DNA from: Tateyamaria omphalii
GTDB taxonomy: Bacteria; Pseudomonadota; Alphaproteobacteria; Rhodobacterales; Rhodobacteraceae
Direction of reading: 5' to 3'
Assembly: GCF_001969365.1 (NCBI RefSeq)
Contig: NZ_CP019312.1
Span: 2,170,001 to 2,234,000 of the forward strand
DNA length: 64,000 bases
Shown here: positions 8,463 to 17,623 of the stretch, one piece after another
How positions within the stretch are numbered: the stretch's first letter is position 1
Layout of the letters: each line of letters starts with the position of its first letter
Position numbers and translations under genes: made by a program
Notes under the pieces: model-generated
Databases searched by the model: none
Seen by the model: the letters and a program-made list of their open reading frames with translations, nothing else
What the model was told of the DNA's origin: nothing

Positions 8463-9329
8463 TTATGGCTTTTTGCACAGGGTCAGGGTGGTCCATTCAC
8501 CAATCTCTTCGCGGTGGATCATACTGTTTCCCAGTTGGGTATAGTGGCCCGCGACCTCGTCCGCCTGTTCGTTGAGGATGCCCGACAGAATCGCATGCCC
8601 GCCCGGAGCCAGCCTGTTCGTCAGGTCGGGCGCGAGCGCGATCAAGGGCCCTTTTAGGATGTTGGCAAAGATCAGGTCAAAGGGTCCTGCGAGGTCGGGG
8701 TGGTCGAAGCCCGCCGCCTCGGCCAGTTTGACCTTGTCCTGCATGTTGTTGGCCACGAGGTTCGCGCGTGCCACATCGACCGCCTGCGCGTCGATGTCGC
8801 TGGCGATGATGTCCGTGTCCCAGATTGCCGCCGCGCCCATGGCCAGCACTGCCGTGCCGCAGCCGATGTCGGCCACCTTGTTCGCCGTCACGCCTGCATC
8901 TGCCAGCCGGTCGAGCGCCTTGAGGCAGCCCAGCGTCGTGCCGTGGTGGCCGGTGCCGAAGGCCATTGCTGCCTCGATCAAGAGGGGGTGCTTGTCTGCG
9001 GGCACCTTGTCGGCGTCATGGGAGCCGTAGACGAAAAAACGCCCGGCCTCGACCGGGGCCAGTTCGCGTTTGACATGGGCGACCCAGTCGGTTTCAGGAA
9101 GTTCGGAGACAGAGAAGGGTTTGGCGCCCATCGCGGTCGTCAGCAAGAGAAGTGCGGTGTCGTCCGGTTGGTCGGTGAAGTAGGCGCCGACTTCCCAAAG
9201 GCCCGACCCGTCCTCAACCTCGAACACACCGATGCCGGTGGGTTCGGGATCAAGGTTTTCGAGGGCAGCGCCGAGCGCATCGGCCTGCGCCTTGCCGTTG
9301 AGCGTGGTGAGGGCGGTCCATGTGGGCAT
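8463..9329 (-). CDS. prmA: Ribosomal protein L11 methyltransferase PrmA
   Basis: A 288-residue class I SAM-dependent methyltransferase. Motif I VADIGCGTAVLAMGAA lies at about 160-175, followed by DTDIIASDIDAQAVDVARAN. Substrate-side blocks include AMAFGTGHHGTTLGCL and FDLIFANILKGPL, the latter being the NxxxPL-type signature of PrmA. It trimethylates lysines and the N-terminus of ribosomal protein L11. Length and motif order are normal. It stands as a single gene with about 60 bp to the MFS gene upstream. Confidence 0.95.
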   Translation of the reverse strand: MPTWTALTTLNGKAQADALGAALENLDPEPTGIGVFEVEDGSGLWEVGAYFTDQPDDTALLLLTTAMGAKPFSVSELPETDWVAHVKRELAPVEAGRFFVYGSHDADKVPADKHPLLIEAAMAFGTGHHGTTLGCLKALDRLADAGVTANKVADIGCGTAVLAMGAAAIWDTDIIASDIDAQAVDVARANLVANNMQDKVKLAEAAGFDHPDLAGPFDLIFANILKGPLIALAPDLTNRLAPGGHAILSGILNEQADEVAGHYTQLGNSMIHREEIGEWTTLTLCKKP

Positions 9330-9389
9330 GATCGTCTCCGTTCCGATTGGACGGAGCCTTAGCGGGGCCGATGTGGTCCGGCAAGCGCT

Positions 9390-10622
9390 CTATCCCGCGG
9401 GGGCGGGCAGCGCGCCGGTGAGCCGGGTTTCATGGCCAGGCACCGGGTGGCGCGGGATCAGGAGCGCGAGGCAGAGCGATGTGGCGGCCATGCCCGCCGC
9501 CAGCAGGAACACCGCGCCCGGGGAGAAGAGCCAGAGGAGGCCCAGGGGCACCGGCAGACCCACCGCAGCGATGTGATTGATCGTGAAGGCGACGGCGGCG
9601 GTGGGCGCGATGTCCGCCGGGTCCGCGATTTTCTGGAAGTAGGTTTTGAGCGCGAGGGCGAGGCCGAAAAAGATGTGGTCGAGGACATAGAGAGCGGCGG
9701 CGATCATCAGCCCCCAGCCCATGAAATAGACGCCGCCATAGGCGAGGAAGACGCAGACGAGGCCCGCATATTCAAAGACCAGCGCCTTTTGTTCCCCGAA
9801 ATGTGCAACGATGCGGCCCAGCAGCGGCGCCACGAGGATGTTGACCATCAGGTTGATGAGGTAGAGCGCGGTCAACTCATGCACCTGAAACCCGAACTTT
9901 TCGACCATCATAAAGCCCGCGAACACCATGAAGATCTGTCGCCGCGCGCCTGACATGAATTGCAGCGCGTAATAGAGCCAGTAGCGTTTGCGCAGGATGA
10001 AGGTCTTGAGTTGCGGTGTCGGCGCCTCGAACTGGGGATAGGCGAACATGGCGAACATGGCGATGGCCGCCGTGATACCGCCGCCCACCATGTAGACGGT
10101 GTTGTAGGTCAGGCCCAGCGGTTCCCACAGGACCATGATCACGAAATAGACGAGGAAAGTGGCGGTGGACCCTGCGGCCAGCAGCCAGCCCAGCATTTGC
10201 GGGGCACGATCCTTGGGCAGCCATTGCAGTTGCAGCGACTGGTTGACCGTCTCGTAATAGTGAAAACCGATGGAGCTGATGAAGGTCAGTGCGAGGATGC
10301 CGCCCATCTGCGGGAATTGCGCCGTCAGAGCGGTGGCCACCCCCAGCATCACCAGCGAGACGAGCCCCAGCACCTGTTCGCGCATCACCATGATCACCAG
10401 GATCACGCCAACGGCGAGGAAGCCGGGGATTTCGCGGATCGCATGCAGAAGGCCGATATCTGCCCCATCGAATTTGGCTGCCTCGACCACGAAATTGTTC
10501 AGAAGCGCCAGCCACACCGAAAACCCGATGGGCATGGCAAAAGCCATCAGGAACAGAAGCGCCGTGGGGCGTTGCCAGCGCGGCAAGGTGCGCGCGTTAT
10601 CGAGGGTTATGGTTCGGGCCAT
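9390..10622 (-). CDS. MFS transporter
   Basis: A 410-residue integral membrane protein with about 12 hydrophobic segments and the layout of the major facilitator superfamily: a cytoplasmic N-terminus, a central loop near residues 195-205 (FEAPTPQLKTFILRKRY) and a short tail. Blocks such as FMSGARRQIFMVFAGFMMV and LALALKTYFQKIADPADIAPTAAVAF look conserved, but I cannot deduce the substrate. It runs divergently from ogt across a region holding hairpin repeat R5. Confidence 0.82.
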   Translation of the reverse strand: MARTITLDNARTLPRWQRPTALLFLMAFAMPIGFSVWLALLNNFVVEAAKFDGADIGLLHAIREIPGFLAVGVILVIMVMREQVLGLVSLVMLGVATALTAQFPQMGGILALTFISSIGFHYYETVNQSLQLQWLPKDRAPQMLGWLLAAGSTATFLVYFVIMVLWEPLGLTYNTVYMVGGGITAAIAMFAMFAYPQFEAPTPQLKTFILRKRYWLYYALQFMSGARRQIFMVFAGFMMVEKFGFQVHELTALYLINLMVNILVAPLLGRIVAHFGEQKALVFEYAGLVCVFLAYGGVYFMGWGLMIAAALYVLDHIFFGLALALKTYFQKIADPADIAPTAAVAFTINHIAAVGLPVPLGLLWLFSPGAVFLLAAGMAATSLCLALLIPRHPVPGHETRLTGALPAPAG

Positions 10623-10676
10623 TATGTGGGGTTACGCCTTTTTTATTTGGTTGGCGAGGGGGATTGATGTGCGCTT

Positions 10677-10709
10677 GGGCGCATGGCACCTGCGCCTTAC
10701 GATTGGGAG
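10677..10709 (+). repeat. TTACGATT-tailed hairpin repeat, copy R5
   Basis: Arms GGCGCA and TGCGCC flank a 7-base loop, followed by TTACGATTGG. Same family as R1-R4, with a different but still pairing stem. It lies in the 273 bp divergent gap between the MFS gene and ogt, pointing toward ogt and followed by GGGAGG. Confidence 0.7.
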
Positions 10710-10895
10710 GTGTGTTGCTGGCGTTGCGTGTGTTGCAGGGTTCGGAGCGTCCCCACAGGCACCTAATGGGCAATGGACGCCATTTGACATCGGGATGAGC
10801 GGAGCCCCGTACCGCAGCGCGAGCATGTGCGGGGTGGACGCGAAAGCACAGGTTTCGGGTTGCGCTGGGACGATACAGTGATGACATTCTAAGCC

Positions 10896-11345
10896 ATGTT
10901 GCAAGCGGACGTTCAGACACAGTTTGGCCCCCTGACGATCACCGAAGACGCTGGTGCCGTCGTGCGCCTGAGTTGGGGGGTGTCGGGCTGTGCCGGTCGG
11001 TCCGGTGTGCTGGATGCCGCCGCTGATCAGCTGCGCGCCTATGATGCGGGGCAGCTGGAGCAGTTTGATCTGCCGCTGGAGGTGCGCGGATCGCAATTTC
11101 AGCGCGATGTTTGTGCCGCGATGTCGGAGATTCCGTTTGGTGAAACCATAACCTATGGCGACATCGCCAAGCGTCTGGACGCGCCTGCACAGGCGGTGGG
11201 TCAGGCCTGTGGTGGCAATCCCATACCCATCCTCATTCCCTGCCACCGGGTCATGGGCGCCAAGGGGCTGACCGGGTTTTCGGGTGCAGGTGGGGTCGAG
11301 ACCAAGGTTGCCCTGTTGCGGCACGAGGGCGGATTTCTGATCTGA
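10896..11345 (+). CDS. ogt: Methylated-DNA--protein-cysteine methyltransferase
   Basis: A 149-residue suicide alkyltransferase that removes methyl groups from O6-methylguanine. The active-site motif is PCHRV with acceptor Cys116 (GGNPIPILIPCHRVMG). The preceding FGETITYGDIAKRL block is the winged-helix DNA-binding part, and GLTGFSGAGGVETKVALL closes the fold. Size corresponds to the stand-alone Ogt type, without an Ada regulatory domain. It converges on pcs with only 16 bp between stops. Confidence 0.93.
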   Translation: MLQADVQTQFGPLTITEDAGAVVRLSWGVSGCAGRSGVLDAAADQLRAYDAGQLEQFDLPLEVRGSQFQRDVCAAMSEIPFGETITYGDIAKRLDAPAQAVGQACGGNPIPILIPCHRVMGAKGLTGFSGAGGVETKVALLRHEGGFLI

Positions 11346-11361
11346 AAGATTTAGAAAACGG

Positions 11362-12051
11362 TCAGCGCGGTGGGAAAAGCTGTTGCGCAAGACCGGCGAA
11401 GACCAGGTAAAGCGATGTGATCACCAGCCCCCAATGCGCCCAGCTTTCCGGGTGGAAATCGACCCAGGCCGCCCAGCCTGCAAAGAATGTCCAGGCCAGG
11501 GCCATCGGCAGGCTTAGCCACCGCCAGCGTTCCGTGCGCACGGGATGGATGAATTTCAGCGGCAGAAACATCCCCACAGCCAGCACCGTCACCAGCGCCA
11601 GCGAGACCCAGAAGTTCGGCTCGAGCGCGAAGATCACCAGCACCACCATGTTCCAGCATCCCGGAAAGCCGGAAAAGGAGTTGTCCTTGGTCTTCATCCG
11701 TGTGTCGGCGAAATACATGGCGGAGGCAAAGGTAATCAGGATGATCGCCACCCAGCCCGTTAAGCCTGCCATCAGGCCAGAGGCAAAGAGCGCGAAGGCC
11801 GGTATGAAGACATATGTGAGATAGTCGATGATCAGGTCCAGGAGGACGCCATCGAATTCGGGGGCGTTTGTTTTGACGTCGTATTTGCGCGCCAGCGGCC
11901 CGTCGATGCCGTCGACAAAGAAGGCCACGACGAGCCAGAGGAACATCAGGTCCCATTTGGCCTCGACCGCGGCCAGCATGGCCAGCATGGCAAAGACCGC
12001 ACCGGTGGCAGTGAGAAGGTGAACGCTGAGCGCGCGCTTTTGGAGTGTCAT
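11362..12051 (-). CDS. pcs: Phosphatidylcholine synthase
   Basis: A 229-residue CDP-alcohol phosphatidyltransferase with about eight membrane segments. The catalytic motif D50-G-x2-A-R-...-G68-x3-D72-x3-D76 is intact (DGIDGPLARKYDV / FDGVLLDLIID). Together with length and the IIDYLTYVFIPAFAL block, this identifies the bacterial Pcs branch, which joins choline directly to CDP-diacylglycerol to make phosphatidylcholine. Pcs is typical of alphaproteobacteria. It is followed downstream only by the convergent ogt. Confidence 0.9.
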   Translation of the reverse strand: MTLQKRALSVHLLTATGAVFAMLAMLAAVEAKWDLMFLWLVVAFFVDGIDGPLARKYDVKTNAPEFDGVLLDLIIDYLTYVFIPAFALFASGLMAGLTGWVAIILITFASAMYFADTRMKTKDNSFSGFPGCWNMVVLVIFALEPNFWVSLALVTVLAVGMFLPLKFIHPVRTERWRWLSLPMALAWTFFAGWAAWVDFHPESWAHWGLVITSLYLVFAGLAQQLFPPR

Positions 12052-12101
12052 CGTAGCGTCATGGTCGATTGCGGAGGATGTTTCAAGACGGACGCGACGT
12101 G

Positions 12102-13040
12102 TCAGGCCTTGGGGTGGGCTTTGGCGTAGACTTCCATCAGCCGGACGGTGTCGACGGCGGTGTAGGCTTGGGTGGTCGACAGCGAGGCGTGGCCCAGAAG
12201 TTCCTGGATCGCGCGCAGGTCGCCGCCTGCGTTCAAGAGATGCGTGGCAAAGCTGTGGCGCATGGCGTGCGGCGTGGCGCTTGCGGGCAGGCCAAGCTGC
12301 ATACGGGCATTGGCCATGACCTTTTGGATCGCCCGCGGCGCGAGGGGGCCGCCGCGGATGGCGCGGAACAGGGGGCCGTCGGCAGGCAGGTCGTAGGGGC
12401 AGGCAGTCACGTAGGCGTCGACCGCGTCGCGCGCGGCGTCAATCACCGGCACGATCCGTTCCTTGCCGCCCTTGCCGGTGATCCGCAGCACTTGCGGCAG
12501 CGGCGCTTGTCCGGCGCTGAGCGACAGCGCCTCGGAGATGCGCAGCCCGCAGCCCCAGAGCAGAGTGAGCACCGCCGTGTCGCGCAAGCCCACCCAAGGC
12601 TTGTCGGATTGCAGCGGGGCGATGTCGAGCAGGTCGCGGGCCGCGCTTTCGTCAAGCGGGCGCGGCAGTTTCTTGGTGAATTTCGGTGACCGCGTGCTGA
12701 GCACAGCGGTGGGTTCGAACCCCTCGCGGTTGGCGAGCCATTTGTAGAACGCCTTGACCGCCGACAGCTTGCGGGCGAGCGACCGGGCGCCCACGCCCCC
12801 GGACCGAGTGCGCGCCATCCACGACCGCATGTCGCGCGTGTCGATGCGTGACAGCGCACCAAGGCCCTGCGTCTGGCCCGAGTGCTCGGTCATGAAGGCC
12901 AGGAATTCGGTGATGTCGCCACCATAGGCGGTCACGGTGTTCTGTGCCGCGCCCTTGATTGCGCGCTCATGCGCCAGGAACTGTTCCAGCGCGTCGCGGG
13001 CGGCGGGCGAGATCAAAGCACTTCTGGAAACCTCAGTCAT
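12102..13040 (-). CDS. xerC: Tyrosine recombinase XerC
   Basis: A 312-residue site-specific recombinase. The N-terminal SAM-like core-binding domain (about 13-105) starts with AARDALEQFLAHERAIKG. The catalytic domain shows the first Arg in LLWGCGLRISEALSL, then HAMRHSFATHLL and LGHASLSTTQAYTAVD with the Tyr nucleophile. With XerD it resolves chromosome dimers at dif; XerC rather than XerD is favoured by context and sequence but not proven. The frame is open for 71 codons upstream, but these are not recombinase-like, so I start at MTEVSRSAL. Confidence 0.92.
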   Translation of the reverse strand: MTEVSRSALISPAARDALEQFLAHERAIKGAAQNTVTAYGGDITEFLAFMTEHSGQTQGLGALSRIDTRDMRSWMARTRSGGVGARSLARKLSAVKAFYKWLANREGFEPTAVLSTRSPKFTKKLPRPLDESAARDLLDIAPLQSDKPWVGLRDTAVLTLLWGCGLRISEALSLSAGQAPLPQVLRITGKGGKERIVPVIDAARDAVDAYVTACPYDLPADGPLFRAIRGGPLAPRAIQKVMANARMQLGLPASATPHAMRHSFATHLLNAGGDLRAIQELLGHASLSTTQAYTAVDTVRLMEVYAKAHPKA

Positions 13041-13122
13041 CAAACATATCGAAAACGGCCCGAGCGCGCCGAAGGCGTGGCAGGGTATTTTCGATCCATT
13101 CTTTTCCAGAAGTGCAACGGGC

Positions 13123-13830
13123 TCATCCCAGCCAGCGCCGCATGGCCCGTTCGAACACGCCGGTGAAAAAGGCCAAAAGGTCGGTGCCTTGTTGCGGGCC
13201 GAACATGTGCGGGTCTTCGGCGCCCATGACCAAAAGGCCCGGCAGACGCCCATCGCCGAAGTCGAGCTTCAGGCACGCCTCGGACCGGATCCAGGTGGCG
13301 TCTGTGCCGTAAATCTCGGGGTCGGCATCTTGCACCTGGCGCAAGGTCACTTGCCGGACGTTGCCGCCGCGCCCATCGGTCAGGTAGTCGTCGATGAAAC
13401 CGGGCTCGGCCACGTTCAGCACATCGCCCAGACGCTGCACTGCGGGATCCTTGTCGTTCTGCGTAGACTCCAGAACCAGCTTGACCGCGTCCACGCGCAG
13501 GATATCCGCGACCTCGCCGCCCAGATCCTTGAGGAACGCCTCGAACTCGGTGGGGTCGAGCATCCGCAGGATGGCGCGGTGGATCTGGTTGGTGCCGGCG
13601 AGGTTTTCATAGGCGGCGGCAATCACCGAACGGTGCGTGTCTTCCAGCCGGTCAAGCCGTGCCTCGAGCCGTTCCATCGCAAGCCCGCGCAGATCGACGA
13701 TATTGCCCCCCATCGCGCGTTCATTGGCCGCGATCAGGGCGTGCATCAGATCCTTGTCGTCCAGAATGACATCGGGTCGTGAAATGATCGCCTCACGCAG
13801 GGCGTCGTCAATCTTGGGCTGGCTGCTCAT
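13123..13830 (-). CDS. DUF484 family protein
   Basis: A 235-residue cytoplasmic protein of the DUF484 family, which has a GAF-like fold and is usually encoded next to xerC. Family character is seen in ALREAIISRPDVILDDKDLMHALIAA, DLRGLAMERLEARLDRLEDTHRSVI and the C-terminal GLLVMGAEDPHMFGPQQGTDLLAFFTGVFERAMRRWL. Biochemical function is unknown. It lies 82 bp upstream of xerC on the same strand. The start is the Met before SSQPKIDDAL; upstream codons do not fit the family. Confidence 0.88.
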   Translation of the reverse strand: MSSQPKIDDALREAIISRPDVILDDKDLMHALIAANERAMGGNIVDLRGLAMERLEARLDRLEDTHRSVIAAAYENLAGTNQIHRAILRMLDPTEFEAFLKDLGGEVADILRVDAVKLVLESTQNDKDPAVQRLGDVLNVAEPGFIDDYLTDGRGGNVRQVTLRQVQDADPEIYGTDATWIRSEACLKLDFGDGRLPGLLVMGAEDPHMFGPQQGTDLLAFFTGVFERAMRRWLG

Positions 13831-14018
13831 ACCGTACCTGTTTTTGATCTTGGGCGGTGTCATACCACAGCCGATTCGCGAAATCTGCACCGAAGTTCGA
13901 ATAATTTTCCGGATGGCAGCGTGTTGTTGCCAGGGTGCCCTCAAGTGACGCCACGACCGGGGAAGCGGGCACGCAACTTCCCCGTGAACGGACGCTTCCA
14001 CCCTGACATATCCAGCCC

Positions 14019-14123
14019 ATGAACACCGCACCCGAAGCCACCGCTCACGGACCCGGACCCCGCGTTTTTCCGCTGGGGCCGGATGCGCTTCGTGTGTTGC
14101 TGAGACGGGCCGGAAAGCCCTGA
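14019..14123 (+). CDS. Possible 34-residue ORF, unknown
   Basis: Reads MNTAPEATAHGPGPRVFPLG and continues to a TGA at 14121-14123, one base before the stop of the convergent fsa gene. Third positions are GC-rich as in real genes here, but there is no clear ribosome site and no recognisable domain. It may be a small gene, a remnant, or chance. Confidence 0.2.
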   Translation: MNTAPEATAHGPGPRVFPLGPDALRVLLRRAGKP

Positions 14124-14124
14124 G

Positions 14125-14778
14125 TTACAGGATTTTCTGACCCGTCTTGGCCCAGTCCTTCATAAAGGCATCAAGGCCCTTGTCCGTCAGCGGGTGGCTG
14201 GCCAGCTTCTTGATCACATCCGGGGGCGAGGTGATGACATCGGCGCCGATCTTGGCGCAGTCCTGGATGTGGTTCACCGACCGGATGGACGCGGCGAGGA
14301 TTTCCGTTTCAAACTCGTAATTGTCGTAGATGGTGCGGATGTCTTCGATCAGGTCCAGGCCGTCGATATGCATATCATCGAGCCGTCCGATGAAGGGCGA
14401 GATAAAGGATGCCCCGGCCTTGGCCGCCAGCAGGGCCTGGTTGGCGGAGAAGCAGAGCGTGACGTTGACCATCTTGCCCTCGCCCGACAGCACCTTGCAG
14501 GCCTTGAGCCCGTCCCAGGTGAGCGGCAGCTTGACGGTGATGTTGTCGGCGATCTCGGCCAGCTTGCGGCCTTCGGCGATCATGGCGTCGCTTTCCAACG
14601 CGACCACCTCGGCGCTGACCGGACCCTCGACCAGATCGCAGATTTCCTTGGTCACTTCGAGGATGTCGCGACCGGATTTCAGGATCAGCGACGGGTTGGT
14701 TGTGACGCCGTCAACCATTCCCAGATCGTTGAGTTCGGCGATGGCGTCAATCTCGGCGGAGTCTACAAAGAATTTCAT
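14125..14778 (-). CDS. fsa: Fructose-6-phosphate aldolase / transaldolase-like
   Basis: A 217-residue small transaldolase-family (TalC/FSA) TIM barrel. Family blocks are [26 protein letters not shown], and [15 protein letters not shown] with the Schiff-base Lys83. These are followed by [30 protein letters not shown] and the C-terminal [20 protein letters not shown]. Such enzymes act either as fructose-6-phosphate aldolase or as a pentose-phosphate transaldolase; sequence alone does not settle which. It is transcribed away from priA with a 90 bp divergent gap. Confidence 0.92.
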   Translation of the reverse strand: MKFFVDSAEIDAIAELNDLGMVDGVTTNPSLILKSGRDILEVTKEICDLVEGPVSAEVVALESDAMIAEGRKLAEIADNITVKLPLTWDGLKACKVLSGEGKMVNVTLCFSANQALLAAKAGASFISPFIGRLDDMHIDGLDLIEDIRTIYDNYEFETEILAASIRSVNHIQDCAKIGADVITSPPDVIKKLASHPLTDKGLDAFMKDWAKTGQKIL

Positions 14779-14868
14779 GTGCGGCCTCTCTTGATGGCTT
14801 GGCGTTTGCTTGGCCAGCGTTTACCTCATGGCGAGTGACGCGGAAACCCCTCATAAGTTGGCGCTAAC

Positions 14869-17061
14869 ATGGTGCCGTCCTTCTATGACGAAGGGGCGCT
14901 TGTCGCGGTGCTGACCACGCAGCCGCTGGACCGCGCGCTGGACTACAAGGCACCCGAGGGGGGATGCCATCTGGGCGCCTTTGTCGAGGTGCCGCTGGGA
15001 CCGCGCAAGGTGTTGGGCGTGGTCTGGGGACCGGGCAAGGGTGATTATGATTATGCCAAGGTGCGGTCGGTGCTGCGGGTGCTGGATGCAGCCGCGATGC
15101 GGGACGAGATGCGCGCCTTTCTGGAAAAGGCCGCGGCCTATACGCTGACGCCCATGCCCGCGATGCTGCGCCTGGCGACGCGCGCGCCCGGATTGGGTGA
15201 TCCGCCATCCATGCGCAAGGTGTACCGGCGTGGACCGGAGGAGCCGGACAGGATGACGGATGCGCGGCGGCGTGTTCTGGAGTTTATGAATGAATATGGT
15301 GACTTGGCCTTCACCCTTAAGGAGTTGGCTGAACTGTCGGGCGTGACCTCATCGGTCATCAAGGGGCTGGTCAAACAGGGCGCCGTGGCCGAAGAGGACA
15401 GCCCCCGCGACCTGCCCTTTCCACCGATGGATCCGTCACGGCCCAGCAAAGAGCTGACCGAGGATCAGGCGCGCGCCGCGGCACATATCGCGAAGGCTGT
15501 GCAATCAGGTGCTTACGGCACAACCCTGCTGCGCGGTGTGACCGGATCGGGCAAGACGGAGGTCTATCTGGAAGCGGTCGCTGCGTGCCTGACAGCCGGG
15601 CGGCAAGCCCTTGTTCTGCTTCCTGAAATCGCGCTCACGGCGGAGTTTCTGAAACGGGTGGAGGAGCGGTTTGGCGCGCGGCCCGCGGAATGGCATTCGG
15701 GCGCCACCATGACGGAACGGCGGCGCATCTGGCGCATGGTCGGTCAGGGCAATGCGCAACTGGTGATCGGGGCGCGGTCGGCGCTTTTTTTGCCCTTTCA
15801 AAACCTCGGTCTGATCGTGGTCGATGAGGAGCATGACACCTCCTACAAGCAGGAGGATGGTGTGCTGTACAATGCCCGCGACATGGCGGTGTTGCGGGCG
15901 TCACTGCTGGGGGCGCAGGTGGTGTTGGCGTCTGCCACACCGTCGCTGGAGTCGTGGGCCAATGCCGAAAGCGGCAAGTACACGCGCCTGGATCTGGAGG
16001 CGCGGTTTGGGCCTGCCGTCATGCCCACGATGCGTACCATCGACATGCGCGGGGAAAAACTGCCCAGCAATCGGTGGGTATCGGAAGAACTGAAAAGGGC
16101 GGTAGATCAACGGCTTGAGCGGGGGGAGCAGGCGATGCTGTTCCTCAACCGTCGCGGCTATGCCCCCATCACCCTGTGCCGGGCCTGCGGGCATCAGGTG
16201 GGGTGTGACCAGTGCGATGCGCGCATGGTCGAACACCGATTTTTGAAGCGGCTGATGTGCCACCAGTGCGGTGAGACGAAGCCCTTGCCCACCGTCTGTC
16301 CATCCTGCGGGGCGGAGGACCGGATGGCACCCGTAGGCCCTGGTGTTGAGCGGCTGGGCGAAGAGGCGGTGGCGCTGTTTCCCGACGCCCGCGTGGCGGT
16401 GCTGAGCTCGGACATGTATGGCTCGGCCCGCGCGCTGAAGGCCGAGATCGAGACCATCGCGGAAGGTGGCGCTGACGTCATCATCGGGACCCAGCTGGTG
16501 GCAAAAGGCCATAACTTTCCGTCACTTACGCTGGTCGGTGTGATTGATGCCGACCTGGGCTTGCAAGGCTCTGACCTGCGGGCGGCAGAGCGAACGTTTC
16601 AGTTGATGCGCCAGGTGGCGGGCCGCGCCGGGCGGGCGGAGAAGCCGGGGACGGCGATGCTGCAGACCTACCAGCCCGAGCACCCGGTCATTCGCGCCAT
16701 TCTGGCAGGCGACGAGGAAGGGTTCTGGCGGGCGGAGGCGGCGCAGCGCGAGGCGGCGGGCGTGCCACCTTACGGGCGCATGGCCGGCATCATCCTGAGC
16801 GGACCGGATGTGGCGCAAGTCTTTGATATCGCGAACGCATTGGCGCGCAATACCGGCCCCCTGCTGCGGGTCGGCGCGCAGGTCTTCGGCCCTGCGCCCG
16901 CCCCCATCGCCCGTGTCCGCGGACGCCACCGCGTGCGGCTGTTGGTCAAGGCGGGCAAGGGGGTCGCGCTGCAAGGCGCGATTGCGCAGTGGGTGAGTCA
17001 GGTCCGGCTCAAGGGCGATCTGCGCCTGGCTGTCGATATCGACCCGCAGAGCTTTTACTGA
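14869..17061 (+). CDS. priA: Primosomal helicase PriA
   Basis: A 730-residue replication-restart helicase. The N-terminal 3'-DNA-binding domain runs from residue 10 to about 105 (LTTQPLDRALDYKAP, VEVPLGPRKVLGVVW). Walker A GVTGSGKT lies at 223-230 and DEEH in VVDEEHDTSYKQEDG. The zinc cluster CRACGHQVGCDQCDARM...CHQCGETKPLPTVCPSCG sits between helicase lobes. The second lobe has IIGTQLVAKGHNFP and RQVAGRAGRAEKPG. It reloads the replisome at stalled forks. Full length, single gene. Confidence 0.97.
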   Translation: MVPSFYDEGALVAVLTTQPLDRALDYKAPEGGCHLGAFVEVPLGPRKVLGVVWGPGKGDYDYAKVRSVLRVLDAAAMRDEMRAFLEKAAAYTLTPMPAMLRLATRAPGLGDPPSMRKVYRRGPEEPDRMTDARRRVLEFMNEYGDLAFTLKELAELSGVTSSVIKGLVKQGAVAEEDSPRDLPFPPMDPSRPSKELTEDQARAAAHIAKAVQSGAYGTTLLRGVTGSGKTEVYLEAVAACLTAGRQALVLLPEIALTAEFLKRVEERFGARPAEWHSGATMTERRRIWRMVGQGNAQLVIGARSALFLPFQNLGLIVVDEEHDTSYKQEDGVLYNARDMAVLRASLLGAQVVLASATPSLESWANAESGKYTRLDLEARFGPAVMPTMRTIDMRGEKLPSNRWVSEELKRAVDQRLERGEQAMLFLNRRGYAPITLCRACGHQVGCDQCDARMVEHRFLKRLMCHQCGETKPLPTVCPSCGAEDRMAPVGPGVERLGEEAVALFPDARVAVLSSDMYGSARALKAEIETIAEGGADVIIGTQLVAKGHNFPSLTLVGVIDADLGLQGSDLRAAERTFQLMRQVAGRAGRAEKPGTAMLQTYQPEHPVIRAILAGDEEGFWRAEAAQREAAGVPPYGRMAGIILSGPDVAQVFDIANALARNTGPLLRVGAQVFGPAPAPIARVRGRHRVRLLVKAGKGVALQGAIAQWVSQVRLKGDLRLAVDIDPQSFY

Positions 17062-17269
17062 CCCGGTGCCAGTTGACGTCGATCCGGTGAGTCGCACCCC
17101 CCGATCCACCTTGTTTTCATAAAGATTGACGCCCAAAAAAGGGTGTCACCGCGCGTGCAGCATCCGTACACCCCGCGTGCACCGCCAACGGGCGGTCAGG
17201 GCAAGGTTAACACAACGCACGGTGGCTCACAGCCAATCCCACGTTGCCCACTCGGCACCGCACACACCC

Positions 17270-17297
17270 CTTCTTCTGGCTGAAAATACTTCGGGGG
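17270..17297 (-). repeat. TATTTT...GAAGAAG motif, copy M1
   Basis: On the minus strand it reads CCCCCGAAGTATTTTCAGCC then AGAAGAAG. It lies in the 267 bp between priA and the DUF3253 gene, next to the GC hairpin at 17313-17330. Nearly the same sequence as copy M2 at 38171. Confidence 0.75.
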
Positions 17298-17312
17298 TGA
17301 GCGCGGCAGCGC

Positions 17313-17330
17313 GAGGGGGCTGGCCCCCTC
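17313..17330. terminator. GC hairpin between priA and DUF3253 gene
   Basis: GAGGGGGC (17313-17320) pairs with GCCCCCTC (17323-17330) around a TG loop, overlapping the last bases of the convergent DUF3253 frame. Paired with motif M1, it likely forms a bidirectional terminator; there is no long T-run. Confidence 0.5.
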
Positions 17331-17589
17331 ATGGCCGGTCCGTCGCACGAGGCACACCCAGACGAACAGGCCCCCTTGCCTGCGCCACATCGACCACCCG
17401 CCCCTTCTGCATGACCACAAGGGCGCCTTCAGCCGCCAGACACTCGGCCACACGGCGCACCTCGCCCATCAAGGGGCGCCAGTCGTCAGCCAGCGCGCGG
17501 GCCACCTCGGACGGGCAAATGGTCTTGCCCGCCCCGCGCGCGTGTACAGCCTCAAGGATGGCTGCGCGTATCCGTGCATCATCAGCCAT
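17329..17589 (-). CDS. DUF3253 protein
   Basis: An 86-residue protein with a winged-helix look: ADDARIRAAILEAVHARGAGKTICPSEVARALADDWRPLMGEVRRVAECLAAEGALVVMQKGRVVD matches the DUF3253 family of small predicted DNA-binding proteins. The function is unknown. ATG at 17589 is used; the frame can also start at a TTG three codons earlier. Repeat R2 ends five bases before the start, and ileS ends just upstream, so they may share a transcript. Confidence 0.75.
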   Translation of the reverse strand: MADDARIRAAILEAVHARGAGKTICPSEVARALADDWRPLMGEVRRVAECLAAEGALVVMQKGRVVDVAQARGPVRLGVPRATDRP

Positions 17590-17594
17590 ATGCG

Positions 17595-17623
17595 CCAATC
17601 GTAAGGCGGAGGTGTCCTCCGCC
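17595..17623 (-). repeat. TTACGATT-tailed hairpin repeat, copy R2
   Basis: Minus strand: GGCGGAGG, ACA, CCTCCGCC, TTACGATTGG. It begins at the ileS stop codon and ends five bases before the DUF3253 ATG. The stem is identical to R1 and R4. Confidence 0.8.

Noticed and set aside
10632..11390. A 252-codon minus-strand frame over ogt
   Set aside because: Antisense shadow of ogt, which has the unambiguous PCHRV active site.
12708..12722. GGTTCGAACCCC, resembling a tRNA T-loop
   Set aside because: It lies inside xerC coding sequence and no acceptor, D or anticodon stems can be built around it.
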